From DATARH01 sp963734125 (lineage in GTDB: Bacteria; Pseudomonadota; Alphaproteobacteria; ATCC43930; CGMCC-115725), in the NCBI GenBank assembly GCA_963734125.1, contig CAVTGB010000011.1, forward strand, positions 31,126 to 95,125: a stretch of DNA of 64,000 nucleotides, given 5' to 3'. How positions within the stretch are numbered: the stretch's first letter is position 1; each line of letters starts with the position of its first letter. The position numbers were made by a program, and so were the translations under genes. A model generated the notes under the pieces. That model saw nothing but the letters and a program-made list of their open reading frames with translations, made no database searches and was not told the DNA's origin. Shown one piece after another: positions 27,678 through 41,554 of the stretch.

Positions 27678-27728
27678 CTCGCAATGACAACCCCGTTGCT
27701 GTCATTGCCAGCGCAGCGAAGCAATCTC
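27678..27728. repeat. Right arm of the interrupted REP-like palindrome
   Basis: This begins with the second target copy CTCGCAATGACA and contains TGTCATTGCC...CGAAGCAATCTC (27700-27728), the reverse complement of the left arm at 25789. Removing the IS and one CTCGCAAT copy restores one continuous palindrome. Confidence 0.75.
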
Positions 27729-27752
27729 GGCGAAACCTGCCCCGGCCGACGG

Positions 27753-29555
27753 TCAGCTGTCGCCCATTCTGAGGGCGGCGATGAAGGCGGATTGCGGGAT
27801 GTCGACCTTGCCGAACTGGCGCATCCGCTTTTTGCCTTCCTTTTGCTTTTCGAGGAGCTTGCGCTTGCGGGTTACGTCGCCCCCGTAGCATTTGGCGAGC
27901 ACATCCTTGCGCAGGGCTTTCACGGTCTCGCGCGCCACCACCCTTCCGCCCAACGCCGCCTGGATCGCGATCTGGAATAATTGGCGGGGGATCAGGTCCT
28001 TCAGGCGTTCGCACAAAGCCCGGCCGCGCCGCTCGGCTTCGCTCCTATGGACGATGATCGACAAGGCGTCGACCGGGTCGCCGTTGATCAGGATGTTCAT
28101 CAGGACGAGGTCGCCCGGGGCGTAGCCGTCGAGGTGGTAGTCGAAGCTGGCGTAGCCGCGGCTGACGGACTTCAAACGGTCGTAAAAATCGAACACGACC
28201 TCGTTCAAGGGCAGGCGGTAGACCACCATCGCGCGGCTGCCGGCATAGGTCAGGTCCTGCTGAGCCCCGCGCCGCTCCTCGCACAACGCCAGCACGGTGC
28301 CGAGATAGGCGTCCGGAACCAGGACGGTCGCCTTGATCCACGGCTCCTCGATGTGGTCGATCCTGACGGGATCGGGCATGTCGGCCGGGTTGTGCAGGTC
28401 GAGGACGCGGCCGTTCCTCTGGTGCACCCGGTAGACGACCGAGGGGGCGGTGGTAATCAGGTCGAGGTCGAACTCGCGTAACAACCGCTCCTGGATGATC
28501 TCGAGGTGGAGGAGGCCGAGGAACCCGCAGCGGAAGCCGAAGCCCAGCGCCACCGAGGTCTCCGGCTCGTAGATGAAGCTCGCATCGTTGAGGCGCAATT
28601 TGGCGAGGCCGTCGCGCAGCCGCTCGTAATCGGCCGAATCGGTCGGAAAGAGGCCGCAGAACACCACCGGCTGCACCGGCTGGAACCCGGGCAGCGGCGC
28701 CTCGGCCGGGCGGCGGTCCTCGGTGATCGTGTCGCCGACCCGGCAATCGGCGACGGTCTTGATCCCGGCGGTGATGAAGCCGATCTCGCCCGGCCCCAAA
28801 TCCGGAGCGGCGACCCCCTTCGGGGTGAAGACGCCGACCCGCTCGACGCTGTGCGCCGCCCCGCTCGCCATCAGCCGGATCTTCTGGCCGACCGCGAGCT
28901 TGCCGTCCTTGACCCGCACCAGGATGACGACGCCGAGGTAGGCGTCGTACCAGCTGTCGACGAGCAGGGCCTTCAAGGGCGCCGCCTCGTCGCCTTTGGG
29001 CGCCGGCAGCCGATGCACCAGCGCCTCCAGCACATCCTCGATGCCGAGCCCGGTTTTGGCCGAAATGAGGAGCGCGTCGGCGGCGTCGAGGCCGATGACG
29101 TCCTCGATCTGCTCTCGGACCCGGTCGGGTTCGGCCGCGGGGAGATCAATCTTGTTCAACACCGGCACGATCTCGTGTCCGGCCGCGACCGCCTGGTAGA
29201 CATTGGCGAGCGTTTGCGCCTCGACCCCTTGGCTGGCATCGACGATCAGCAGCGAACCCTCGCAGGCGGCGAGCGAGCGGCTGACCTCGTAGGCGAAATC
29301 GACGTGGCCCGGCGTATCCATCAGGTTGAGGACATAATCCTCGCCGTCCTTCGCCCGGTATTGGAGCCGCACGGTCTGGGCCTTGATCGTGATGCCGCGC
29401 TCGCGCTCCAACTCCATCGTGTCGAGCACCTGCTCGCGCATCTCGCGCGCCTCCAGCCCGCCGCAGACCTGGATCAGCCGGTCGGCCAGCGTCGACTTGC
29501 CGTGGTCGATATGCGCGATGATCGCGAAATTGCGGATATGGCTGAGTGGGGTCAT
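27753..29555 (-). CDS. lepA: Elongation factor 4 (LepA)
   Basis: A ribosomal GTPase (EF4), 600 residues, full length. It has the N-terminal G domain with NFAIIAHIDHGKSTLADRLI (G1), the family G2 region ERERGITIKAQTVRL, DTPGHVDF (G3), NKIDLP (G4) and SAKTGLG (G5). Domain 2, domain 3 and the LepA-specific C-terminal domain follow (QKEGKKRMRQFGKVDIPQSA then FIAALRMGD). It back-translocates or remobilises ribosomes. The frame is clean although several neighbours are broken. Its start at 29555 lies 50 bases from the stop of the VapC-like gene. Confidence 0.97.
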   Translation of the reverse strand: MTPLSHIRNFAIIAHIDHGKSTLADRLIQVCGGLEAREMREQVLDTMELERERGITIKAQTVRLQYRAKDGEDYVLNLMDTPGHVDFAYEVSRSLAACEGSLLIVDASQGVEAQTLANVYQAVAAGHEIVPVLNKIDLPAAEPDRVREQIEDVIGLDAADALLISAKTGLGIEDVLEALVHRLPAPKGDEAAPLKALLVDSWYDAYLGVVILVRVKDGKLAVGQKIRLMASGAAHSVERVGVFTPKGVAAPDLGPGEIGFITAGIKTVADCRVGDTITEDRRPAEAPLPGFQPVQPVVFCGLFPTDSADYERLRDGLAKLRLNDASFIYEPETSVALGFGFRCGFLGLLHLEIIQERLLREFDLDLITTAPSVVYRVHQRNGRVLDLHNPADMPDPVRIDHIEEPWIKATVLVPDAYLGTVLALCEERRGAQQDLTYAGSRAMVVYRLPLNEVVFDFYDRLKSVSRGYASFDYHLDGYAPGDLVLMNILINGDPVDALSIIVHRSEAERRGRALCERLKDLIPRQLFQIAIQAALGGRVVARETVKALRKDVLAKCYGGDVTRKRKLLEKQKEGKKRMRQFGKVDIPQSAFIAALRMGDS

Positions 29556-29605
29556 GGCTGGGGCCGAACATAGGGACGCGGCCCCTGGTGATCAACGCGA
29601 GCCGG

Positions 29606-29991
29606 TCAAAGCGCCGCGATCGGTATGCCGAGCGCAGCGGCGGCGGCAAGCATCCTTTTGTCGTAGCTTGCAAGCTCTATCGTGTCGCCGTGCCGGCGCA
29701 GAAAGTGGATTGTGGCGAGATGCAGCGCATCGAGCGTGCGCAATGCGGTAGGCCACGCCTCCAATGCCCTGGCCAATGCTTCTCGGCTCATGTCCGTGAA
29801 GTTGATCCGGGCCAGCAGCGCGTCTGCTCGCTCACCATGAGCAACAAGAGGCCGTTTCCGTGGATCCGGTTCCATACCTCGTAGGCCAGCAACCGGCTTG
29901 AGGCGAGCTCCGCTTCCCATAGTGTTTCGGGTGGAGATCGAGATTCGGCCAGCACGTCGGCCAACAAAACGGAGCTGTCGACGTAGATCAC
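29606..29991 (-). pseudogene. VapC-like PIN-domain toxin, frameshifted
   Basis: A PIN-domain ribonuclease of a type II toxin-antitoxin pair, about 128 residues. The N-terminus MIYVDSSVLLADVLAES carries the first catalytic Asp. After a break near 29835 the frame continues with LDALHLATIHFLRRHGDTIE and SYDKRMLAAAAALGIPI, which hold the C-terminal acidic residues (the Asp of LDALHLA and the later Asp of SYDKR). It lies directly downstream of a Phd/YefM-type antitoxin gene on the same strand. The break means it may be inactive or a sequencing error. Confidence 0.75.
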
Positions 29992-30012
29992 ACGCGATCT
30001 TCTCGATCTTGA

Positions 30013-30276
30013 TCAAGATCGCGCGAGCAATTGCTCCAACGTATAGCCGGGTATCGGCTTGCGCGGCGGCAGCGGTCCAAAGGGCCGCTTCGCGGGTATC
30101 ATCCATCCTTCGCGGACGCCGCGCTCGATGACGCTTTCGCGCTGGTGCCGTTGTGGCGGGACGATCTCGGCGACGATGCGACCGCGGTCGGTGATCACGA
30201 CGGTCTCGCCTGCGGCCGCGAGCCGGACATACTCGCTGAGCTTGTTTTTGAGGGTCTTTAGGCCGACCGTGCGCAT
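30013..30276 (-). CDS. Phd/YefM-family antitoxin
   Basis: An 87-residue antitoxin with the N-terminal prevent-host-death DNA-binding fold: VGLKTLKNKLSEYVRLAAAG then ETVVITDRGRIVAEIVPP. The Arg-Gly-Arg loop and the acidic C-terminal tail (PIPGYTLEQLLARS) are typical of partners of PIN toxins. The stop at 30013 lies 21 bases before the toxin start at 29991. The antitoxin-first order allows autorepression of a shared promoter upstream. The frame is intact. Confidence 0.85.
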   Translation of the reverse strand: MRTVGLKTLKNKLSEYVRLAAAGETVVITDRGRIVAEIVPPQRHQRESVIERGVREGWMIPAKRPFGPLPPRKPIPGYTLEQLLARS

Positions 30277-30391
30277 GATCCAGAAGTAGCCTCTGGAAGC
30301 TACCCGGTCAACGAATAGCCGGCAGACGGCGGGCGTGATCGGCGTTACACTGCGGCGCCGCGGGATCGGCGATTGGCGGCGGGGTGGCTGG

Positions 30392-32386
30392 GTGAGCGGG
30401 GCCGAGGATACATTGCGGTTGCCGGCAGACCGGCTCGCGGCAGGCAGGGCCGCGCCGCCGCGGCGCCGCCTGTTCCGCAAATACGCGCTGTTGTTCATCG
30501 CGCTGGTCGGCGCCGCGCTGCTCATCAACAGCGCCTTCGATCTCTGGTTCTCTTTTGAGGAAAACAAGGCCGCGCTGGTCCACGTCCAGCAGGAAAAGGC
30601 GGATGCGGCGGCGACCCGCATCGAGGAGTTCATCGGCGAAATCGAGCGCCAGATCGGCTGGACGACGCATGCGCAATGGGCCTCGGGCCCGCTCGACCAG
30701 CGCCGCCAGGATTATTTCCGGCTGTTGCGCCAGGTGCCGGCGATCACCGAATTGTCGCAGCTCGACGCAGAGGGCCGGGAGCAGCTCCGGGTCTCGCGCC
30801 TCAAGATGGACGTCGTCGCGAGCAACGAGGATTTCTCGCAAACTCCCGCCTTCACGCAAGCCAAAGCCAACCGCACCTGGTTCAGCCCGGTCTATTTCCG
30901 CAAGCAATCGGAACCCTACATGACGCTGGCGATGGCGCGCGAGGGGAGGAATGCCGGCGTCACCGTCGCCGAGATCAATCTGAAGCTGATCTGGGACGTC
31001 ATCACCCAGTTGAAGATCGGCGAGGGCGGCTATGCCTACGTCGTCGACGGCCGCGGGCGGCTGATCGCCCACCCCGACATCAGCCTCGTCTTGCGCGACA
31101 CCGATCTGTCAAAGCTGCCGCAGGTCGCCGAGACGCTGGCGCCGCTGGCCGCGCCGGTGGTCGCGCCCGGGCCGGGGGCGCCGGGGCCGGGGGCGCCCGG
31201 CGTTGCGCACGCCGTCACGGTCGCGACCAACCTCGCCGGGCGCAGCGTCTTGACCGCGCATGCCGCGATTGCCCCGCTCGGCTGGCGGGTGTTTGTCGAG
31301 GTGCCACTGTCGGAAGCCTTTGCGCCGCTTTATGGCGAGGCGTGGCGGACGCTGGCGCTGTTCGTCTTCGGCCTCATCGCGGCGACATTGGTGGCGCTGG
31401 TCATCGCGCGGCGCATGACCGGCCCGATCCGCGCCATCGAAGCCGGCGCGGCGCGAATTGGCGCCGGCGAATTCGACCACCGCATCGAGATCCACACCGG
31501 CGACGAATTGGAGGCTTTGGCCGAACAGTTCAACCGCATGGGCGCGGATTTGCAGCAATCCTACGCCGAATTGGAGCAGCGGGTCGCCGACCGCACCGCC
31601 GAACTCTCCGAATCATTGGACCAGCAGACCGCGACCGCCGAGGTGCTGGGGGTCATTAACTCCTCCCCCGGCGACATCGCGCCGGTGTTCGACGCGATAT
31701 TGGAAAAGGCAACCCGGCTGTGTGAAGCGTCGCGTGGGCAACTAGCCACTTTTGACGGCGAACTCTTCTGCTTTGTGGCAGTGCATGGCGAGTCGGGGGT
31801 TGCCGAGGGGAATTTTGCACTGGGCGCAACGCGGCCGGAAATCGGGGTTACATGGCCGCGAATCGTGCGTGGCGAGAGCATCGCCCACATTGTCGACGTC
31901 ATGGACACCGACCTTTATCGCGCCGGCCACGAAGGCGCGCGCAGGTTCGTAGATGTCGGCGGCGGTCGCACTATGCTGACTGTCGCGCTGCGCATGGATG
32001 ATGTGCTGCTCGGTGCTCTGACCGTCTACCGCCAGGAGGTGCGGCCGTTTTCCGATAAGCAGATCGCGCTCGTCCAGAATTTCGCGGCGCAGGCGGTGAT
32101 CGCGATGGAGAACGCGCGCCTCATCACCGAAACGCGCGAGGCGTTGGAGCAACAGACTGCGACCGCCGAGGTCCTCCAGGTCATCAATTCCTCGCCCGGC
32201 GATCTGAAGCCGGTGTTCGATGCGATGCTGGAAAAGGCGATGCGGCTGTGCGAGGCCGCGTTCGGCCACCTCATGACTTACGATGGCGAGCGATTCCACG
32301 TAGTCACGGTCAGTGGTGTACCGGAGCTTGCCGAATTTCTGGTGCGCTTCGGGCCGTTTCGGCCGCCGCCGGGCACGACTGCTTGA
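30392..32386 (+). CDS. N-terminal part of a multi-GAF hybrid sensor histidine kinase
   Basis: The first part of a membrane sensor kinase that continues, after frame changes, to 37646. It has a membrane helix (YALLFIALVGAALLINSA), a periplasmic dCache-like sensor with the late GEGGYAYVVDGRGRLIAHPD segment, a second helix (LALFVFGLIAATLVALVIA), a HAMP domain (ARRMTGPIRAIEAGAARIGA) and the first GAF domains (about 31700-32080, then 32200 onward). A proline/glycine stretch (near 31170-31200) is likely a flexible loop. GTG 30392 is a plausible start; an in-frame upstream start exists at 30335. The frame closes at 32386 (PPPGTTA), where the third-frame continuation VVKGENAAHMIDI follows. Confidence 0.8.
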   Translation: MSGAEDTLRLPADRLAAGRAAPPRRRLFRKYALLFIALVGAALLINSAFDLWFSFEENKAALVHVQQEKADAAATRIEEFIGEIERQIGWTTHAQWASGPLDQRRQDYFRLLRQVPAITELSQLDAEGREQLRVSRLKMDVVASNEDFSQTPAFTQAKANRTWFSPVYFRKQSEPYMTLAMAREGRNAGVTVAEINLKLIWDVITQLKIGEGGYAYVVDGRGRLIAHPDISLVLRDTDLSKLPQVAETLAPLAAPVVAPGPGAPGPGAPGVAHAVTVATNLAGRSVLTAHAAIAPLGWRVFVEVPLSEAFAPLYGEAWRTLALFVFGLIAATLVALVIARRMTGPIRAIEAGAARIGAGEFDHRIEIHTGDELEALAEQFNRMGADLQQSYAELEQRVADRTAELSESLDQQTATAEVLGVINSSPGDIAPVFDAILEKATRLCEASRGQLATFDGELFCFVAVHGESGVAEGNFALGATRPEIGVTWPRIVRGESIAHIVDVMDTDLYRAGHEGARRFVDVGGGRTMLTVALRMDDVLLGALTVYRQEVRPFSDKQIALVQNFAAQAVIAMENARLITETREALEQQTATAEVLQVINSSPGDLKPVFDAMLEKAMRLCEAAFGHLMTYDGERFHVVTVSGVPELAEFLVRFGPFRPPPGTTA

Positions 32387-33038
32387 TCGCGTGGTCAAGG
32401 GCGAAAATGCGGCGCATATGATTGATATTAGTGAAGTGGCCAGCTTCGGGCTGGCGGGTGACGCCGCAGGGCGGGCGCTCGTTGAGATTGGCAAGTGTCG
32501 CACGCTGCTATCTGTTGCATTACGCAAAGACGGCGCGCTGGTCGGAGCGATCTCGATCTACCGTCAGCAGGTCCGCGCGTTCACCGACAAGCAGATCGCC
32601 CTGCTGCAGAATTTCGCGGCGCAGGCGGTGATCGCGATGGAGAACGCGCGGCTGATCACCGAGACGCGCGAGGCCCTGGAGCAGCAGACCGCGACCGCCG
32701 AGGTGCTGGGGGTCATCAATTCCTCGCCCGGCGATCTCGCCCCGGTGTTCGATGCGATGCTCGACAAGGCCACCAGGCTTTGCGAAGCCAGCTTCGGCAT
32801 TCTGTGAATTTCGATGGCGAGTTCGCGACCGCCGGAGCGCTGCACAATGTCCCCGCGGCCTTCGCCGAACTATGCCGCGCCCCGTTCCGCCCCAGCCCGG
32901 GCTTCGGTCCCGCTCGGATGATGCGGGGAGAAGGCACTCTCGCAATTGCCGATTTGACCGCATATCCGCGCTTATCTCGCCGGCGACGAACTCACCCGGG
33001 CGATTGTCGACCTCGCAGGCGCGCGCTGCGTCGTCATC

Positions 33039-37642
<4,604 letters not shown>

Positions 37643-37646
<4 letters not shown>

Positions 37647-38008
37647 CAAAGCGCATCCTGGTTATCGAAGACACCGAGGACAATCGGCAGATCGTCGGCG
37701 ATCTGTTGGCGAGCGCCGGGTACGAGCTGATCGAGGCGGTGGACGGGCTGGAGGGGGTTGCCGCGGCCGAACGCGAGCAGCCCGACCTGATCCTGATGGA
37801 CATCCAGTTGCCGGGGATCGACGGCTATGAGGCGACCCGGCGGATCCGCGCGATCCCGGCGCTGGCGCGGGTCCCGATCATCGCGGTCACCTCGTATGCG
37901 CTCTCCGGCGACGAAGCAAAGACGCGCGCGGCCGGTTGCGACGGCTACGTCGCCAAGCCGTACAGCCCGCGTCAGCTATTGGCCAAGATCCGCGAATTCC
38001 TGCCGTAA
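37643..38008 (+). CDS. CheY-like response regulator
   Basis: A stand-alone receiver domain of 121 residues. It has acidic residues EDTEDN at the N-terminus, the phosphorylation site LILMDIQLPGIDG (Asp near residue 53), the switch Thr/Ser in VTSYAL and the conserved Lys in VAKPYSPRQL. There is no output domain, so it acts through partners or as a phospho-sink. Its ATG overlaps the stop of the sensor kinase by four bases, which argues that the kinase is its cognate donor. The receiver-cyclase gene follows after 13 bases. Confidence 0.92.
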
Positions 38009-38021
38009 CGGGGCCGCGGTC

Positions 38022-39152
38022 ATGCGCACACCGCCGCTGATCCTGGTCGTTGACGATGTGCCCGACAATGTCGAGATCCTGCAGCTGCGCCTCGAAAGCC
38101 AGGGTTACGAGATCATCGCCGCCGGCGATGGCGAGGCGGCGCTCGCGATCATTCAGGAACAGCTCCCCGACCTCGTTCTCCTCGACATCCAGATGCCGAA
38201 GCTCGACGGCATTGAGACGGTGAAGCGGTTGAAGGCCGATCTGGCGCTGCCGTTCATCCCGGTGATCCTGGTGACGGCGCGGGCCGATGCAAAAGACGTT
38301 GTCGCCGGGCTCGAAGCCGGCGCCGACGACTATCTGACAAAGCCCGTCGACCAGGCCGCGCTGGTGGCGCGGGTGCGGGCGATGCTGCGCATCAAGGCGC
38401 TGCACGACACCGTGCAGCAGCAGGCCCGGCGCCTTGAAGACCAGGCCGGCGAACTGGCGCTGTGGAATAAGGACCTCGAAGCCCGGGTCGAAGCCCAGCT
38501 CGGCGAGCTCCAGCGCATGGAGACGTTGAAGCGGTTCCTCGCGCCCCAGCTCGCCGAGATGATCGTGTCGTCAGGCGACAGCCGCATCCTCGAAACCCAT
38601 CGCCGCGACATCGTTGTGGTGTTCTGCGACCTGCGCGGCTTCACCGCGTTTGCCGAGACCGCCGAGCCCGAAGAAGTGCTCGATCTGATGCGCGAGTATC
38701 ACGAGGCGCTGGGGCCCTTGGTGACCCGTTCCGAAGGCACGCTCGCCCATTTCTCGGGCGACGGCATCATGATGTTCTTCAACGATCCCGTGCCGTGCCC
38801 TGACCCGGCCGAGCGCGCGGTCAAGATGGCCGTCGAGATGCGCGAGGCAGTGGCGCGGCTGCAGGGTGATTGGCGCCGGCGCGGGCGTGAAATCGGCTTC
38901 GGCATCGGCATCGCCCAGGGCTATGCGACGCTCGGCCAGATCGGCTTCGCCGAACGGGTCGACTACACCGCGATCGGAACGGTGTGCAACCTCGCCTCCC
39001 GCCTCTGCGACGCGGCCGCCGACGGCCAGATTCTGGTGGCCAAGCGGGTCGCCGGTGCCGTCGAAGGCAATTTCCGGTTCGAGGAGATCGGCGATCTCCC
39101 GTTGAAGGGCCTCAGTCAGGCGATTGCCGTGTTTAATGTGGCGGGCGACTAA
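38022..39152 (+). CDS. Response regulator with class III adenylate/guanylate cyclase domain
   Basis: A 376-residue protein with an N-terminal receiver (ILVVDDVPDNVEILQLRLES, LVLLDIQMPKLDG with phospho-Asp, Lys in YLTKPVD), a coiled-coil linker (LEDQAGELALWNKDLEARVE) and a C-terminal class III nucleotide cyclase. The cyclase has metal-binding Asp in VVVFCDLRGFTAF and HFSGDGIMMFFND, and the transition-state Asn/Arg in CNLASRLC. The usual substrate-specifying Asp/Lys positions differ (THAHF-like and IGTVCNLAS), so specificity for ATP or GTP is uncertain. The stop overlaps the convergent pheT stop by a few bases. With the sensor kinase it forms a likely phosphorelay to cyclic nucleotide. Confidence 0.88.
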   Translation: MRTPPLILVVDDVPDNVEILQLRLESQGYEIIAAGDGEAALAIIQEQLPDLVLLDIQMPKLDGIETVKRLKADLALPFIPVILVTARADAKDVVAGLEAGADDYLTKPVDQAALVARVRAMLRIKALHDTVQQQARRLEDQAGELALWNKDLEARVEAQLGELQRMETLKRFLAPQLAEMIVSSGDSRILETHRRDIVVVFCDLRGFTAFAETAEPEEVLDLMREYHEALGPLVTRSEGTLAHFSGDGIMMFFNDPVPCPDPAERAVKMAVEMREAVARLQGDWRRRGREIGFGIGIAQGYATLGQIGFAERVDYTAIGTVCNLASRLCDAAADGQILVAKRVAGAVEGNFRFEEIGDLPLKGLSQAIAVFNVAGD

Positions 39153-41554
39153 CCCCGCAGCGTGCCTCCGGTCGCTTTCTCCACGGCGGCGACGAGGCGC
39201 TTGGAGAAGGCTTCGATCTCGGCGTCGGTCAGGGTCGCCGCCTGGGGTTGCAAGGTGACCGAGATGGCGAGCGATTTCTTGCCTTCGGGGAGGCCCGTTC
39301 CCTCATAGACGTCGAAGAGCCGAATCTCGGTCACGAGCTGGCGGTCGACCCCGCGGGCCGCGCGCAAGAGGGTCTCGGCCGGCAGATCGGCATCGACGAT
39401 AAAGGCGAAATCGCGCTCGAAGGGCTGGAACACCGAGAGCCGAAGCGGCGGCCGGCCGCGGCCCGCGCGCGGCAGCGGCACGGCATCAATGAACACCTCG
39501 AACGCGGCGATCGGGCCTTTCGCCGCGCAGGCTTCAATCACGTCGGGGTGCAATTCGCCGAAATGGCCAAGCTCGGTCGGCCCGAGGCGCAGCCGGCCGG
39601 CGCGGCCCGGGTGGTACCAGGGTGGCGGGTCGGCCGACGCCTGGATGTTGTCAACCGGCGCGCCGGCGGCGGCGAGCGCGGCCAACGCGTCGGCCTTGGC
39701 GTCAAAAAGATCGGCGGAGCCCGCCTTTTCGCGCCAGTCGCGCGGGCGCCGGCGGCCGGCGCGCAGCCCGCTTGCCACATTGGCCTGACCCTCCGGCGTG
39801 TCGTTCCGGTAGATCGGACCCAATTCGAACAGGGCGACGTCGGGAAAACCGCGATCGGCGTTGCGTTGCGCCGCCGCGACGAGGCCGGGCAAAACGCTCG
39901 GCCGCATCGCGTCGAGATCGGCGCTGATCGGGTTGATGAGCCGCAGTTCCGGTTTGGCGCCGCCGAACAGCGCGGCCGCCTCTGCCGAGATGAACGAGAA
40001 CGCGACCACCTCGACAAGGCCGCGCTCGGCCAGCGTGCGGCGCACCAGTTCGAGGCGGCGGCGCCTCATATCGATGGTTGGGCGCGAGACGATCGTGTCG
40101 CGCGGCAACGGCACCGCCGGGATGTGGTCATAGCCCTTGACCCGCAGCACCTCTTCGACAAGGTCGGCCTCGCCCTCGATGTCGCCGCGCCACGGGGGCG
40201 GCGACACCGTGAGGCTGCCATCATGCCCGGTGGCATTCGCGGCGGCCTCGGCGACGGCGCAGCCCAGCGCTTCGAGGATGGCGCGGCTCTCATCGGGGGG
40301 AACATGCAGTCCGCCGAGCCCCGACAACCGCTCGCAACGCAGGAGGTAGTCGCGCCGCCATGTCGGTTCCGCGCCCGCTGCGACGATCTCGGAGGGCTCC
40401 CCGCCGCACAGTTCGAGAATGAGCCGGGTGGCAATTTCGAGGCCCGGCCCGACAAACGCCGGGTCGACGCCGCGCTCGAAGCGGTAGCGCGCATCGCTGG
40501 CGATATCGAGCCGGCGCCCGGTCGCGGCGGTGCGGACCGGGTCGAAGAGCGCGGCCTCCACAAAGACTTGCGTGGTCGCCTCGGTGCATCCGGTTGCCTC
40601 TCCACCAATCACCCCGCCGAGGCTCTGGACGCCGGCCGGATCGGCGATCGCGGTTATTTCCGGGTCGAGCTCGTATTCGCGCCCGTTGAGCGCGAGCAGC
40701 TTTTCGCTCGTCCGGGCGAAGCGCACCGTCAGGTCGCCCGCGAGCTTGCCGGCGTCAAAGACGTGCAGCGGCCGGTTGAGGTCGAAGGTCACGAAGTTGG
40801 TGATGTCGACCAAGGCCGAAATCGGCCGCAAGCCGATCGCTTCGAGGCGATCACGCAGCCAGCGCGGGCTTGGCCCATTGCGCAAACCGCGGATATGGCG
40901 GCCGAGAAACAACGGGCAGGCGACCGGGTCCTCAATATATACCGCGATCGGCGACACAAAGCGGCCCTCGACCGGCGTCGCATCGAGCGGCTTCAACTGG
41001 CCGAGACCGGCCGCGGCAAGGTCGCGGGCGATGCCGCGCACGCCGAGGCAATCGGCCCGGTTCGGCGTTACCTTGAGGTCGATGACCGGGTCGTCGACGC
41101 CCAAGAGGGCTGCGTAGCTGGTGCCGACCGGGGCGTCCGGGTGGAGTTCGATGATGCCGGAATGATCCTCGCCCAGCGCCAGTTCGGCGGCCGACATCAG
41201 CATGCCCCTGGAGGCGACGCCGCGGATCGCGCTTTCAGCGAGGACCGCGCCGGTTTTCGGGATGCGCACGCCGGCCGGGCCGAAAACGCCCTTCATCCCG
41301 GCGCGTGCGTTGGGCGCGCCGCACACCACCTGGGTCTCGACCGCACCATTGTCGACGATGCAGACGCGCAGGCGGTCGGCGTTGGGGTGCGGCTCAGCGG
41401 AGACAACGCGGGCGACGACAAAGCCCTGGAGTGCGGCGGCGCGGTCTTCGACGCCTTCGACATCGTGGCCGAGCATGACCAGCCGCTCGGCGATTGCCGC
41501 TATCGGCGCCGCGGTATCGAGATGGGTCTTGAGCCAGGACAGCGTCGTCTTCAT
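39149..41554 (-). CDS. pheT: Phenylalanine--tRNA ligase beta subunit
   Basis: The large subunit of the alpha2beta2 phenylalanyl-tRNA synthetase, 801 residues, full length. It has the N-terminal tRNA-binding EMAP-like domain (FVVARVVSAEPHPNADRLRV, VVCGAPNARAGM), the B3/B4 editing region, B5 DNA-binding-like parts (PTIDMRRRRLELVRRTLAER) and the C-terminal ferredoxin-like anticodon-binding domain (LSVFQPFERDFAFIVDADL). Its start at 41554 overlaps the pheS stop by four bases. The frame is intact. Confidence 0.97.
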   Translation of the reverse strand: MKTTLSWLKTHLDTAAPIAAIAERLVMLGHDVEGVEDRAAALQGFVVARVVSAEPHPNADRLRVCIVDNGAVETQVVCGAPNARAGMKGVFGPAGVRIPKTGAVLAESAIRGVASRGMLMSAAELALGEDHSGIIELHPDAPVGTSYAALLGVDDPVIDLKVTPNRADCLGVRGIARDLAAAGLGQLKPLDATPVEGRFVSPIAVYIEDPVACPLFLGRHIRGLRNGPSPRWLRDRLEAIGLRPISALVDITNFVTFDLNRPLHVFDAGKLAGDLTVRFARTSEKLLALNGREYELDPEITAIADPAGVQSLGGVIGGEATGCTEATTQVFVEAALFDPVRTAATGRRLDIASDARYRFERGVDPAFVGPGLEIATRLILELCGGEPSEIVAAGAEPTWRRDYLLRCERLSGLGGLHVPPDESRAILEALGCAVAEAAANATGHDGSLTVSPPPWRGDIEGEADLVEEVLRVKGYDHIPAVPLPRDTIVSRPTIDMRRRRLELVRRTLAERGLVEVVAFSFISAEAAALFGGAKPELRLINPISADLDAMRPSVLPGLVAAAQRNADRGFPDVALFELGPIYRNDTPEGQANVASGLRAGRRRPRDWREKAGSADLFDAKADALAALAAAGAPVDNIQASADPPPWYHPGRAGRLRLGPTELGHFGELHPDVIEACAAKGPIAAFEVFIDAVPLPRAGRGRPPLRLSVFQPFERDFAFIVDADLPAETLLRAARGVDRQLVTEIRLFDVYEGTGLPEGKKSLAISVTLQPQAATLTDAEIEAFSKRLVAAVEKATGGTLRG

